DNA of 64,000 bases from Liquidambar formosana (GCA_039720395.1 CM077823.1:13286107-13350106); one strand, 5' to 3'; shown: positions 9,621-20,670, counted from the stretch's first letter. Numbers and translations: made by a program. The notes: generated by a model not told the origin, from the letters alone.

Positions 9621-10345
9621 TGAAAGTCACATTAACTTTTTTCCAAGACTCCCATCATCATGGAACTTTAGGATCCATCCTCTTTAAGTCTACTCTCATT
9701 ACATTCTAGTACTTTTTTATAAGGCATCACACGGCATTGGGACCAAGTGAACACAGGTCAAAATTTGGCATGTCAGAAAATTGCATGAAAAAAACTATGA
9801 TCGAGGGGTGATGAGAACAGATAATGCATTGAATTCAACCATTACATAAACATCACAACATAAAAGCAACATAATTATGTTAGCATTCAGTTTCTCCGGT
9901 AACAAAGATATTTTGTAATTAAAAAATTTATAATTTATGAACAGTTGTACAAATGTACAATGGTACACAACCAAATCCATAAAAATGACTCGAAAATTAT
10001 ACCTACCCAAACCTCAATGGCCTTCCAATTAAGCAAAAGCTTGTTGATCAAAATTTGTAAGTTCAAACAACTTTTGCATGTTTAGAAATTAGGATACAAA
10101 AAATATTAATAAAATAAAATAAAATAGACATGATAGAACAACAGGAAAACAATTACATACGCATTTAGGAAGAAATGAAACATAATAATAATAATAATAA
10201 TTTTTTAAGGGGGGGTGGGCACACTAACAACTTCTGAACTGGGGAATGAGCATTGAGATACGAGAAATTAGCAAAATAAAGAAATTGGTAAGTTTGACCC
10301 TCTTCATCAACTCATCATGGGAATTGAGCAAAGTATAAGACTTAC
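9621..10345 (-). other. start of MetRS intron 6 / unassigned
   Basis: It begins (minus strand) with the splice donor GTAAGT at 10345-10340 after MetRS exon 6. No further MetRS exon is recognised here or anywhere down to position 1. An (ATA)n tract lies at 10180-10200. Confidence 0.5.
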
Positions 10346-10489
10346 GGTGTGGAAGGGCACATTATCCTTGCCCATAAACTGATACAGATCCACATTTTCA
10401 GGATTCTTCCACCACTTCTCCCACTCAAGGGTGTAGCATGAAGTGATTGAGACATATCCTATAGGTGCATCAAACCAGACATAAAAAAC
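10346..10489 (-). CDS. MetRS: MetRS exon 6 (last visible exon)
   Basis: 144 nt encoding [20 protein letters not shown] through [10 protein letters not shown]. The acceptor is ATGCAG and a good donor GTAAGT follows. The next expected exon (beginning with the MFPSTLLG-type block of the family) is not found. Confidence 0.85.
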
Positions 10490-13400
10490 CTGCATCACAC
10501 ATTTAGAACAAATAAAATCAATTCAAGAAAACCATAAAAACAGTACAGGAGAAACTCAGACTAGCTTTTTTATTGAACAACTTCAGATGACAGACCAAAA
10601 AAACAAAATAAATAACAATAATAACAAAGGTAAAATGCAAGAAATCCCCCCTAATGTTGGGGCCATTATTACATAACCCCCCTAAAGAAAATTAGTTTGC
10701 AATCTCCCTCCCTTAAGTTTATACTTTATGCATTTATCAATTGGGTCCACTGTTCAATGCCGTTTGCTAAGATGCTAAGAGTAATCGTGAGTGTAGGTGA
10801 AATAAACAAGTGTTGAGAGTTTTAGTCAGAGTAGCTTTGGATCATGTGAGCGGGAGGGTGAGGGGCATATCGATCTGTTTATGTTTCCATTAATGTCGTT
10901 TGTGCTAATTCCCCCCAAATGTGTTAAGGCAGGGAGATTGCAAGCTTATTTTCTTTAGGGGGGTTACGTAAAAACGGCCCAAACATTAGGGGGATTTCTT
11001 GCATTTTACCCTAATAACAATAATAGAACAACAATAATAACAATAAAACCTATTACAGTTGGAACAAACATAATAATTGTTGTGAAATCCAGAGGTTTTT
11101 CTATTGAAGAACTATGAGCAAAATAAGTCTAAAGCAAAAACATGGACTAAATTAAGGAAATTTTATATAACCTACATTTATCTTAAGTCTTAACTAACCT
11201 TGTCCTTAAATTTCTCAGGTGGAACAGTCAACTAACCTTGTCCTTAAATTTCTCATGTGGAACAGGAACTCCCCACTTCAAATCTCTAGTAATACACCGC
11301 TGTTTCAGACCTTCTTTAAGCCATGCATTTGTAGCTTGAATGGCATTCTGACTCCAGGATCCAGCTACTGACATGTTGTTGATATATTCTTCTAATTTAT
11401 CCTTAAGCAATGGGAGCTCAAGAAACAAGTGATTTGTATCACGAATACGTGGAGTGTTCTGACAAACCTGTTAAAAAAACTCAAGCTCAGCTATAACCCA
11501 TATGTCATTTGAAACCACAAATTGGATATTTCTCATTACATCTAGGGCCTAATTAATTTTGTGACATGTAAAAAATAAACAGGTTACTCTCTTTTTTCTT
11601 TTTTCTTTTTTCCTTTTTTGATGAAGATAAACAGGTTACTCTCTTGCCCTGTTTCATTTATTAATTTTCTTCAAACATCTCACTAAGATCTAAATGATTT
11701 TAATCACTGTGAAACAGATTCTCAGTTAAAAGAGCACCTATTAATGTAATCTAAAATCGTGTTCACTGACCACCCAGAACATAGATATTCACTTATTCAC
11801 TGAGATCACTTATTAATGCATTAGAGAACAAACTAGAGACACTACTAATTAAGAATACAAGCTATACCTTGCATCTCGGATCCTTTAGTTCTGTTGGATT
11901 TAAAAGTTTTCCACACTTTTCACATTGATCGCCCCTTGCAGAGTCGTAATTACAGCCTTGTGTCGGGCAGGAACCCTCCACGAGCCGATCAGCTAAAAAC
12001 TTTGTGCATGTATCACAGTAAAGCTGCATTACAGTTGAAATTCAAATTGAATAAAGTGTTAATGATTTATACAGTGAAGTATTGGTCACCATGCAAGCTA
12101 ACAATGACAAATATTCCTCCACTGAACCTTTTTTTTTTTTTTTTGGTTAAGGTATTCCTCCACTGAACCATAGAAGCATGAAATCATCTTTGTAAACATA
12201 AGAGGTCAGATTAATGTTTAAGCAATAAATAACTATGTACCTGCTGCATCACGTTTTCAGAAAGCCAATTGTTCTCCATTAGGTTCTTGAAAATCGCTTG
12301 GCAAACTTCGGTCTGCTGTGGGGTTGAGGTACGTCCAAATTCATCAAAACTTATATTGAACCATTTATAGACTTCCTTATGAATTGCATGGTATCTACAA
12401 ATGTGAGAAAAACCAATTGAGAATATGTAGCACAAATTTTTTTTTTTATAGCAGGATGCCAGTTATCTCCATGTTATTAAAGTCCATTTGAAAAGAGAGT
12501 AATTTTTTTTCTTTTATAAGAAACAAACTGTATTAATCAGAAAGAAGGATACAAATTGGACAAGGAGTCCAACAAACTTGTGCAACAAAGAAACCAAAAG
12601 TCACAACAAAGCCCAGTCCCTACACAACTAGCAAGCCTAATTGGCACAGCAAAAAGAAAATAAAAAGGCCTCACATCCTACACGAGCCAAAACAATCACA
12701 AAGAACAAAACAACTCAAGGAGGGTAGAAGTGGCTCCTAACTGCTCTGCTCTTAATGGCCTTCAAAGCACAAATCTCTTTCCAATTCCTCAATCAGAAAC
12801 AAGGGAATTCCTTCAAAAAATTTGTCCACCGAAGCGCACGAGGAAGCAAGAAAGCACATCCTATCCCAAATGCCATCCATCTCCTCATGTGAGTCCCTAA
12901 AAATTCTTGCATTTCATTCAATCCAAATCACCTACAAAATGGCCAAAACCGCACTACTCCACAAGACCTTAGACCTCTTGGAGTGACCAAAACCTCTGAA
13001 ATCCACTTCAAGCAAACCAGCAATATGCTCTGGTCTAACCCAACCTAAATCAGCCAGGGAAAAAAGACGCTGCCATAGCTCAATCATGATCTCACAGTGA
13101 AGAAAGAAGTGATCCACTGTTTCCCTCTTCTTCTTACAAAGAACACACCACTGCGGAGAAAGACAAGAAGATGATCTTTTCCTCTTAAACCAATCATTAG
13201 TGTTGGTCCTCCAATGGTGGTCCTCCAATGGGCAGCCAACCAAGCCAAAATCTTAAACTTCAAAGGAACAATAGCTTTCCAAATCATTCTGGCAAGAGTA
13301 AATATCGAAACCAATGAATCCTCTCTAGAAGAATCAAAACAGTATTTAGAAGAGTGGCAACTCCACAATCTTCTGTCAGAACTAGAAGGAGCAAGCAAAA

Positions 13401-16400
13401 TGTTTTACATAGTGGCCAGAAGAAACACCATCTCCTCAAATTCTCTATCATTAAGACTACAAGAAAAAATTCCAATTCAAAGAACTAGAATCCATAGTAA
13501 CCATATCAACAATGACGGCATCTTTGACCCGAGAAAGGCCCAAAAGCGGATACATGCACCATTGCGAACAAGAAGTTTGATATGGTTCAAAAAACAAGAC
13601 CTTGAAAGATAAATTTCCATGGACAACAAACGCTCTCCCTTTCCACAATATTAGAATCCCAACCGTTATTTTGAATACCATTCTTGCTTTTGATGACACA
13701 ATGCCAAAGAGAATCCTACATTTCTAAGAACGATATTACCCAAACCAAGCCCACCCTTATCCTTAAACCTAGTCACCACCGCCCTATTAACCCAATGATC
13801 TTTTTTGCGTTCCCCACTTCCTTCCCACAAAAGTCTCTTTGCATTTTCTCAACTCTGAGAGCCACTTTCTTGGGAATTTTAAAAAGAGATAGATAATGCA
13901 TCGGAATGCTATTGAAGACAGAACTAACCAGAGTTAACCTAGCCCCCTACAAATATACGCTTTCTTCCAACCATCCAATCTCTTGCCAATATTTTCCACA
14001 ACCCTATCCCAAAAACTCATAGTCAAGGGGTTGCCTCCAAGAGGCATACCTAAGTATTTCATGGGTCACTCACTAATTAACAACCAATGTTAGCCGCTAT
14101 TCTCTCCAACTTACTCCACATTGATACCTCCTAAGGAACTTTTGGAAAGGTTGACCAGACTAGAAAGCAATTCAAAACCTCTCATCAAGATAGTCAAATC
14201 CCTCATTTTCTCTTCATCAGCTTCAAGAAATATAATGGTATCAATGTATCATCAAAAAATTGAAGATGAGAAATCTTGAACCTTTCCCTACCAACCTCAA
14301 AGCCTCTAATAATGTCCATCTCCTCAGCCTTACTTACCAACCTACTCAGAGTATCAACCACAATAGTGAATAAAAAAGGGGATAAGGGTCCCCCTGTCTT
14401 AAGCCTCTAGAAGCCTCAAACCACCCTCTAGGTCTACCATTAACCATCACTACAAAGCACATAGACCTAAGACACCCTCTTATCCAACCTCTCCATCTCT
14501 CTCCAAAGCCTTTCCTCTCAAGAACATTGTCAAGAAAGCTCCATTCAACAAGATCATAAGCCTTTTCAAAATCAAGTTTAAAGATAAGGCCTCCTTTTTT
14601 CCTTTTTTATAATCCTCCACCAACTCATTGGCAATAAGCACTGCATCAAGAAGTTCTTTGTTTTCTTTTTATCAATAATATATTTCTGTTGCTAATCAAA
14701 AATAAAATAAAATAAATAAATAAGCACTGCATCAAGAATTTGCCTCCCCTTAACAAATCTCCTAGAGCTTCCATAATAATCTCACTAAGAACCTCCCTAA
14801 GTCTGTGCGCCAAGACCTCGGCAACAATCTTACAAAGACTAGTGACTAAACTGATGGGCCTAATCCTTGATATTTATGGATCTATCTTTCTTTGGAGTAA
14901 GACAAATGAAGGAGGACATTAGTACAACTATTAATGACCCAATTCTCAAAGAACTCCTTAAAGATCTCTAACAATTCCTTCTTTATCAACCCCCAGCACT
15001 CCTGAAAAATGGCCACAGTAAAACCGTCGGGCCCAAGAGACTTCTCCCTACTCATCTCAAAAACCACCTCTCTGATCTCTTCGTCTGAGGAAGGTTTCTT
15101 AAGCAAAGTTGCACTAGACTCATCTATAGGACTCCAATCGAGGCCCTCAATCCTCCACCTATCACTCCTAGAAGACGAGTACAAATGAGTAAATAAATCG
15201 ACCAGCTCCTTAGCGACCTCCTCAGGATCCTCAATCACCTCACCGGAATTCAATATAATCCTTTTTATCAAGTTCTTTTTCCTCCTCCCATTAGCCACAC
15301 TATGAAAAATTTTGGTATTGTTATCTCCTTTTATCTATTTAACCTTTGCCTTTTGCCTCCAATTTACTTCTTCAATAAATATCACCTCCTCTAACTACTT
15401 TCTAAGCCTATTTCTCTTAATTCTAAGATCCTCAGAGAGCTGACCCTCACACTCAATCTCATCCAAAGTAATGATATGATTCGAAAAAGAGTTCTTTATC
15501 CATCTAATATCACCAAAAATATTTTTGTTCCACTCTTTTCACATGTTGAAGCCTTTTCATGAATTTGATCCCTTCCCAGCCCTACACAGTGCAACTATTC
15601 CAAGAATTCTCCAAAAAAAAAATAATAATAATAATAAAATAAAGGAAGGATAAGCAAGCCACATGTTTCCAAATCTAAAAAAAGTAGGCCACCACAAGAT
15701 AGGGTTGGACTCCAAGACAATCGGATTGTGATCCAAAGTCAACCTAGGCAAGGTCTCTTGCAAAAAATTAGAGGACATACCCTCCCAACTAGGCAAAAAA
15801 AGGAATCTGTCCAATCTGTTACAAACCACTCTCTCTTGGAGATTTGACCAAATAAAAGAAGCATTTTAAAGAGAGGGATCTCTTAAATTATACTCATGAA
15901 TAAAGGAATCAAAGTCTCTCATACTCCTCGTTTCCTAGAATCATTCAACTTCTCAGTCATAAATCTAATGACGTTAAAATCACCACCGAGACACCAATTA
16001 AAACTACACAACCCAAAAAGCCCCCCTAAATCCTCCCAAAAAGCCATTCTCATTCTAGGTCTATTCAGGCCATACACATAAGATAACCACCAATCATCCC
16101 CAATTATGGGACTCAACCTAACCGAAACAGAAAACAACCCTTCCACTAGTTATATACGTTTAACAACTCTCAAATCCCAAATAAGGATAATCCCTCCCAA
16201 AGCTCCCACCAAAGGAGCATAAGCCCACTCTTTGTAGCACACTTCCCAAATACTCTGAATCAAAGCAATATCAACCTCCTTTAATTTAGATTCTTGAAGC
16301 ATCACAATATCCGATTGAGATTTAAGAAGCACGTTTTTTACCACGCTTCTCCTCCTCAAAGAACCTAATTCTCTGACATTCCAACTCAAGATCTTCATAT

Positions 16401-19400
16401 ATTAACTCTGCTACGTCCCCCAATTTTCATAGACTTAGACGCATCATAATTGACCACCCACCACAATTTCCTTAACTCCCCATCTTCTCTAGAGACCTTG
16501 CCTGTCACTCTTCTACTACCCCTACCTACGCTAGCCCTTTTACTTCTACCTCCCACAGTTTCTCTAAATCTATTGACCCTATCTTCAACTAACGAGAAGC
16601 CTAACTTTCTAAATAGAACTCTTAAAGCCACACAATCCTCCTTGGACCAAAAAGACTCCCTACCCCATTAGTCTGCCTCAACATCCCCTTCCAACTCACA
16701 ATCAGTCACCCCAATAACTTTCCCCCCATCACATTTAGAAGTAGAGCAGCCCCCTCAAGTACCTATTTTCTTTATCGCATTTAGTTGTCTGATTGGCCTT
16801 TTCCAAATTCAAAATAAAAGGGACATTCTCACACAAAAGAGAAAGAGAGAAATCATAACTAGGAATAATATCATCTTGTTGATTGGAGCACCATTTGCCT
16901 TCCAAAACATATGGGAGGTTTAGGGGTTAGATCCATTGTTTGTACCAATAAAGCTCTCATGGGTAAATGGCTTTGGAGATTTGGTAGGGGAGTCCAAGGT
17001 CTATGGCAGGATGTTATTATTTGCAAGTATGGCATTTCTAGAGAGGGATGGTGGTCTAATGTTGTTAATGGTTCTCATGGTGTGGATCTTTGGAAGGCGA
17101 TTATGCAAGGTTTTGATGGCTTCATCAAAGAGATTGGGTTTAAAGTTGGTGATGGTAGTAGGGCGAAATTTGGAAAGACTTGTGGTGTTCCAATTCGCTT
17201 CTTATGATGGAGTTTCCCTCTTTATACTCTATTGCTTCTAACAAGGAAGTTTTGATTAAGGATTGCTTGGAAGGGGAAGTTGGTACTCGTCATTGAGATG
17301 TTCTTTTTATTCATCACCTTAATGATTAGGAATTGGAGGAAGTGTTGGCATTTTTTCAAGTTCTTTACGAGAGTAAGATTTTGGATGGTGAGAATGATTC
17401 CTTGGTTTGGCGTAAGGACTTTAAAGGGTTATTCTCCGTAAAATCTTTTTTTTTTGATAAGGTAAAATCTTTCTACAATTGTTTAAGACCTTTTAGGGAA
17501 TTTTTTTCTTCTGGCAAAAGTCACATGGATTTCCTCGGTTCCTACTAAAGTTGCCTTCTTTTGTTGGTTGGTGGGAAGTAATAAGTGTTTAACTTTGGAT
17601 AATCTTGCTAGAAAAGGGTGGTACGTGCCGAATAGATGTGTTCTTTGTAAACAAGATGTGGAAACAGTGGACCATCTTTTCATTCATTGTTTTATGGCTA
17701 GGAATCTATGGATGCTTTTATTTAACATGTTCGGAGTCCATTGGGTGCTTCCTTCCTCTACCTATGACCTCTTGGCGGGTTGGTGGTTTAAGGGGGGTGC
17801 AAAAAGGCAAAAGTGATTTGGTATATGGCTCCGCATGCTATATTGTGGTGCATTTGGAGGGAAAGAATTGCTAGAACTTTTGATGGGGTTGAGAAGTCTC
17901 TCATTGACCTCAAGTCTTCCTTTGTCAAGTCTTTATTTTTGTGGTATTCTAGTCACACTAATACTTGTAATCTTTCTTTTGTTAATTTTGTGAATCGCTT
18001 TAAGTTGTAGAGGGATGTGTGGTTAGTCATTGTATATGGCTTATGTACATGGGCTAAACCCTTTTTGTTCATCAATACATATTTACCTTATCAAAAAAAA
18101 AAAAAAAAAAAAATAGGAATAACATCAATCAAAGAATTACCTTGCTTTTGTAAAGGGCCAGAATTCAGAATATGGGAATTGGTTATCTACAATTTCAGGC
18201 AAGCATTGCTGCTATGAGAAATCATAGTAAGCACATCCCCCAACGAGATACCCACCACATCGATATTTTTACCAATTAAATGAAGTATCATTATCCATAC
18301 ACAAATCAATTGATTGAGATTAAAATGTTATTGTGGCAACAGAGCAGCGATATGCCATAAAACTAGTGGAATTAAACTTTTAAAGCAAAACATACGCTTG
18401 AGTTTATGCCATAAACCAAATAGAGAAGAATTAATATAATGCTCCTCCATATAATATGCTAAAACATATTGATAAGAATCAGAAACTTATGAATCATAAA
18501 CATATTAGAAGCTTCATTTTTAATTTGAATTTTCTGTTATTTCAGCCCCTATATACAGGCACCAATTACATTCTCCACATGTAAATAAAAAATAAAAAAT
18601 CTAATAGAAAACAGGTTCTAAAGGCGCATCCAAACAGGTCCTGAGCCATTCTTCAGCAATGTGAAGCATGATTTAGAAACAAGGACCTTACCAAGTTTTT
18701 GACACTCCAATCTTGTAGTTCAGAATTTCTAGTGTTCTTAGAACAAATATAGAGACAGAGCATAATTCACCAAAAAATTTTGCAAAAAAAAAAAAAAATT
18801 TAATGTTTTGATGAAGAATATTACTTGTCACAAATCTGTTGAGGGGTGCAATTCTCTTCCAAGGCCTTTGTTTCTGTTGCCGTCCCATACTCATCAGTCC
18901 CACATATGTATATCGTGTTGTAGCTACGATTACGGCAATACCGAGCAAACACATCAGCACTCAATACACCTGCAATACAAAAATCGTCAAGAAAATGCAA
19001 ACCAAAATAACCAACTCCCCAACTGTTAACCGCCCGTTTGGTAGCAGAAATGAGAACCGTTTTTGTTCTAAAAATGGGTGAAAATAAAAATAAAATGAAG
19101 CAAAAAAAACATGTCCATTTTCTCAAAATCTCCTGTAAGGAGGCTGCTTTCAAGAATCGTCCCGAATTCTAAAAAACGAAAATCGTTTAACAACATGTTC
19201 TAAAGTGTTTCAAAAACAGTTTTCTGAAATCTGAACCGCCGTCTGGTTGCCCAGAAAACTGAGGAAAAGAAAATTGATAAAACTCAACACTAACTCAGCC
19301 AAATAATAGTACTTTGTGCGAGACTTGTTGAATTAGTGGGGTTCTTCATTATTTAGAAAACCATAACAGCTGAAAAATATACGGAGCATTACTCCAATTT

Positions 19401-19515
19401 TCCTTTTCATTTTATTTTCCTCCAGTTTCTCGGGAGCCAAACAAAGCGTAAGCAATGATTCTTCCACCATTAAATCAACATAAAAAAATTTAAAACTTCC
19501 AGATACATAGTGAGG

Positions 19516-19564
<49 letters not shown>

Positions 19565-19677
19565 CAGCCGATGATGTTGCCCAGATGAGGGACGTTGTTG
19601 ACATAAGGTAAGGCGCTGGTGATGAGAATGTTTCGCTTGCCTGGGATCGGAACTTTTGGCACTTTCTGATCTCCCAT
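10346..19677 (-). CDS. MetRS: methionine--tRNA ligase, cytosolic plant type, exons 1-6 (3' half not in window)
   Basis: This class I aminoacyl-tRNA synthetase charges tRNA-Met for cytosolic translation. Six exons on the minus strand join without a stop: 19677-19566, 18969-18825, 12394-12241, 12023-11868, 11467-11237 and 10489-10346 (942 nt, 314 codons). All junctions are GT-AG. Visible parts are the HIGH-type motif in [11 protein letters not shown] (residues about 24-34), the Rossmann strand YICGTDEYG, the zinc-knuckle insertion with CDTC, CPTQGC and CEKCG (about 190-235), and [17 protein letters not shown]. Plant cytosolic MetRS is about 800 residues, so the KMSKS loop, anticodon-binding domain and C-terminal EMAP-II-like domain are missing. 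They may lie beyond a giant intron 6 left of the window, or be lost. The start is the first ATG before conserved sequence, with no organellar presequence. Confidence 0.85.
10628..11011. mobile_element. MULE-like MITE in MetRS intron 5
   Basis: 384 bp with near-perfect inverted ends: GGTAAAATGCAAGAAATCCC at the left, and GGGATTTCTTGCATTTTACC at the right. The inverted match continues for about 30 bp. The 9-mer TAATAACAA flanks it at 10619-10627 and 11012-11020, as expected of a 9-bp Mutator-type duplication, although the surroundings are rich in ataac repeats. There is no coding capacity. Confidence 0.75.
11197..11270 (-). repeat. 38-bp tandem duplication of the MetRS exon 5 3' end and donor
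   Basis: The stretch GAGAAATTTAAGGACAAGGT occurs twice on the minus strand. The first copy ends exon 5 (donor at 11236) and the second lies inside intron 5 (donor-like GTTAGT at 11198). The copies differ at one base (CATGAG versus CCTGAG). Confidence 0.8.
11237..11467 (-). CDS. MetRS: MetRS exon 5
   Basis: 231 nt, phase 0, encoding [20 protein letters not shown] through [13 protein letters not shown]. The end of the exon and its donor are tandemly duplicated downstream in the intron (see 11197-11270), giving two potential donors 38 nt apart. The upstream one keeps the frame. Confidence 0.85.
11868..12023 (-). CDS. MetRS: MetRS exon 4 (zinc-knuckle insertion)
   Basis: 156 nt, phase 0 at both ends, encoding [25 protein letters not shown] and [12 protein letters not shown]. 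The CxxC pairs are the zinc ligands of the connective-peptide insertion of this MetRS type. Confidence 0.85.
12241..12394 (-). CDS. MetRS: MetRS exon 3
   Basis: 154 nt encoding [20 protein letters not shown] through [12 protein letters not shown]. The acceptor is TTTGTAG and the donor GTACAT. The first base completes the Lys codon split from exon 2 across a 6.4-kb intron. Confidence 0.85.
12932..13398 (-). pseudogene. LINE C-terminal zf-RVT region (minus LINE)
   Basis: Two overlapping minus frames cover it. One gives [13 protein letters not shown], the other [19 protein letters not shown], which is the C-x2-C...H...C zinc-binding pattern found after the RT in plant LINEs. A frameshift separates the halves near 13220. 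Confidence 0.75.
13950..15298 (-). pseudogene. LINE reverse transcriptase (minus LINE)
   Basis: The RT opens with a long clean segment (15298-14882) containing [17 protein letters not shown] and [15 protein letters not shown], the N-terminal RT block of plant LINEs. Later blocks are recognisable but frame-broken: an '[17 protein letters not shown]'-type block near 14570-14510 and a DDT active-site region near 14255-14240, where a small insertion disturbs the FADDT-type motif. Downstream sequence continues into the zinc-binding region. It would copy LINE RNA at the target site but is inactive here. Confidence 0.75.
15557..15829 (-). pseudogene. LINE endonuclease-RT linker (minus LINE)
   Basis: Encodes [15 protein letters not shown] and [12 protein letters not shown]. 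The DH pair fits the last catalytic block (SDH-type) of the AP endonuclease. A frame break lies near 15850. Confidence 0.65.
15919..16398 (-). pseudogene. LINE AP-type endonuclease (minus LINE)
   Basis: From 16398: [20 protein letters not shown] (catalytic Asn), then MLQESKL (catalytic Glu). After a frame break at about 16150 comes WLSYVYGLN and [11 protein letters not shown] (the Asp and Asn of the GDFN block). This enzyme nicks target DNA for target-primed reverse transcription. Confidence 0.8.
16395..16631 (-). pseudogene. ORF1-like tail of the minus LINE
   Basis: A basic frame ([20 protein letters not shown]) immediately upstream of the endonuclease start, overlapping it by 4 nt. It has no recognisable domain. 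Position and composition fit the end of a LINE ORF1. Confidence 0.4.
16875..18113 (+). mobile_element. 5'-truncated LINE inserted in the minus LINE
   Basis: Plus-strand LINE 3' end of about 1.24 kb, closing with a 21-base poly(A) at 18093-18113. It is flanked by an imperfect target duplication: TAGGAATAATATCATC at 16860 and TAGGAATAACATCAATC at 18114. The minus-LINE sequence reads on across the two flanks (an IDVIPS/DDIIPS-type join on the minus strand). Classic 5' truncation by incomplete target-primed reverse transcription. Confidence 0.85.
16911..18010 (+). pseudogene. LINE RT C-terminus with zf-RVT domain (plus LINE)
   Basis: Encodes [20 protein letters not shown], then [20 protein letters not shown]. 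After frameshifts and a stop it continues as [20 protein letters not shown] and TVDHLFIHC, the C-x2-C...H...C zinc-binding region. A distal [18 protein letters not shown] block at about 17820-17890 is typical of the C-terminus of plant LINE ORF2. The endonuclease and RT core are absent because of 5' truncation. At least three frame breaks. Confidence 0.8.
18271..18824 (-). other. MetRS intron 2, LINE-free 5' part
   Basis: No gene or element is recognised. An A-run lies at 18784-18798. It ends at the exon 2 donor. Confidence 0.5.
18825..18969 (-). CDS. MetRS: MetRS exon 2
   Basis: 145 nt encoding [17 protein letters not shown], then [20 protein letters not shown]. The acceptor is TTGCAG and the donor GTAATA. 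It completes the split Cys codon from exon 1 and ends in phase 2. Confidence 0.85.
18970..19565 (-). other. MetRS intron 1 with MITE-like sequence
   Basis: Contains a stretch at about 19028-19265 with CCGTTTGGTAGCAGAAATGA-like and CCGTCTGGTTGCCCAGAAAA-like ends, suggesting a degenerate MITE. Also contains the GA microsatellite at 19519-19560. Confidence 0.45.
19519..19560. repeat. (GA)n microsatellite at the intron 1 donor
   Basis: About 21 uninterrupted AG units, starting five bases inside intron 1 of MetRS (on the gene strand GTAATCTCTCT...). A shorter GA run lies at 19744-19764 in the 5' untranslated region. Confidence 0.9.
19566..19677 (-). CDS. MetRS: MetRS exon 1
   Basis: Starts [16 protein letters not shown] and includes the HIGH-type motif (PHLGN). 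The donor GTAATC follows at 19565 inside a Cys codon (phase 1) and runs directly into a (CT)n tract of the intron. Confidence 0.85.
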
Positions 19678-20140
19678 GGACGCTGCTTTCTAGGGTTTAT
19701 GTGCCAGAGGAAATGAGGTTTTTTCGTGCGGTAATCTCAGAAGTGGAGAGAGAGAGAGAGAGAGCGCAAAGTCGCCCCTACGACTACTAGCGCTCAAATA
19801 TTAGGTCTGAGCACTAGAAAAATTTTTAATTACCCTTATTTTTAACGCTAAATTACGATGAAAAAATAAATAAATAAATAAATAGAGAAGAAGAGGTGGT
19901 CCGTGGGCCCGGATCGCCGGCTTGGATCGAGTTCAACAAGATGTGTGGACAGCCCTCTAGCTTCAACCAGGTTGGATCGGGCGGCCTGATGACAATTTTA
20001 CTCGCCTACGGCAAATATATACTAATACATTGTGTCATCTAATATATACCCCAATGGCATGATAGTCTAATGGCATTTGTCTCCCTTGTTAAATAAGTGA
20101 TCTCAAATTCAAGCTTATGAAAAAGCATTAATACCTACTG
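19678..20140 (-). promoter_or_regulatory. MetRS 5' untranslated region and presumed promoter
   Basis: Sequence upstream of the MetRS ATG. It has a GA/CT run at 19744-19764, a common feature of plant 5' UTRs. No convincing TATA box can be named and the transcription start is unknown. Beyond about 19900 nothing is recognised. Confidence 0.35.
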
Positions 20141-20229
20141 AATGATATTAAGGGGAGTTAGGGGTAAGGGTATCTATCAATTGTTAAGGAGGGTGAGGGG
20201 GTTGGGGTTGTACTTCGTTCATTGGCTGA

Positions 20230-20670
20230 TTATATTCGAAATATCCCATACGATCACAACCATTTGTAGGCGACAAGTAGCCGCACATGAATGCCATGTC
20301 CCTACATGTGTCGTCTACAGACAATTGTGATCATTTGGGATAGTCCAGGATATCCTACACAAGCATAGTACTATACACATCAGCTTTAATCATGTAAAGG
20401 ATATTCCAAATATGATCACAGTCGTCCGTGGGTAACATGCACCCGTGCATGGAACATCTTGCGCCTGTGCGCGGTGTTCACGAACGACTGTGATCGTGCG
20501 GGATAGTTTAGGATATTCCGCACATATTTATATATAAAGCTTTGATCATGTGTAGGATATCCTAGATATCCCATTCGATCACGATCGTCCATAAGTAACA
20601 AGCACGGATGTGCGAATGCGCTTATGTCATCCACGGACAGCTATGATCGAATGGAGTAGTCCGAAATATC
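20230..20670. repeat. three tandem hairpin-forming units
   Basis: Three units at about 20233-20365, 20390-20525 and 20555-20680. Each starts with a GGATATYCCA...GATCAC-type arm, has a GC-richer centre (gtaacaagcacg...), and closes with a GTGATC...GGGATAGTC-GGATATCC arm. Each unit is an imperfect inverted repeat of about 130 bp with arms of about 50 nt. The units are diverged from one another. No coding potential. They may be a tandemly amplified MITE or a satellite. Confidence 0.7.

Larger units (their letters stand above)
12500..18270 (-). mobile_element. L1-type LINE in MetRS intron 2 (host of a second LINE)
   Basis: Minus-strand LINE with its 3' end at about 12500 (A-rich tail seen as tttttttt at 12503-12510). 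Reading leftwards from 18270 come an ORF1-like region, an AP-type endonuclease (16398-15919), RT (about 15300-13950) and a C-terminal zinc-binding region (13398-12932). A second LINE in plus orientation (16875-18113) interrupts the ORF1 region. The frames are broken repeatedly, so it is inactive. The exact 5' end is not resolved. Confidence 0.8.

Noticed and set aside
13214..13612. 132-codon plus-strand open frame
   Set aside because: Antisense shadow of the LINE zinc-binding region. No independent support.
12500..18270. A single LINE inverted by twin priming
   Set aside because: Both parts contain the same C-terminal zinc-binding region, and the plus part has its own poly(A) and flanking duplication, so two insertions are needed.
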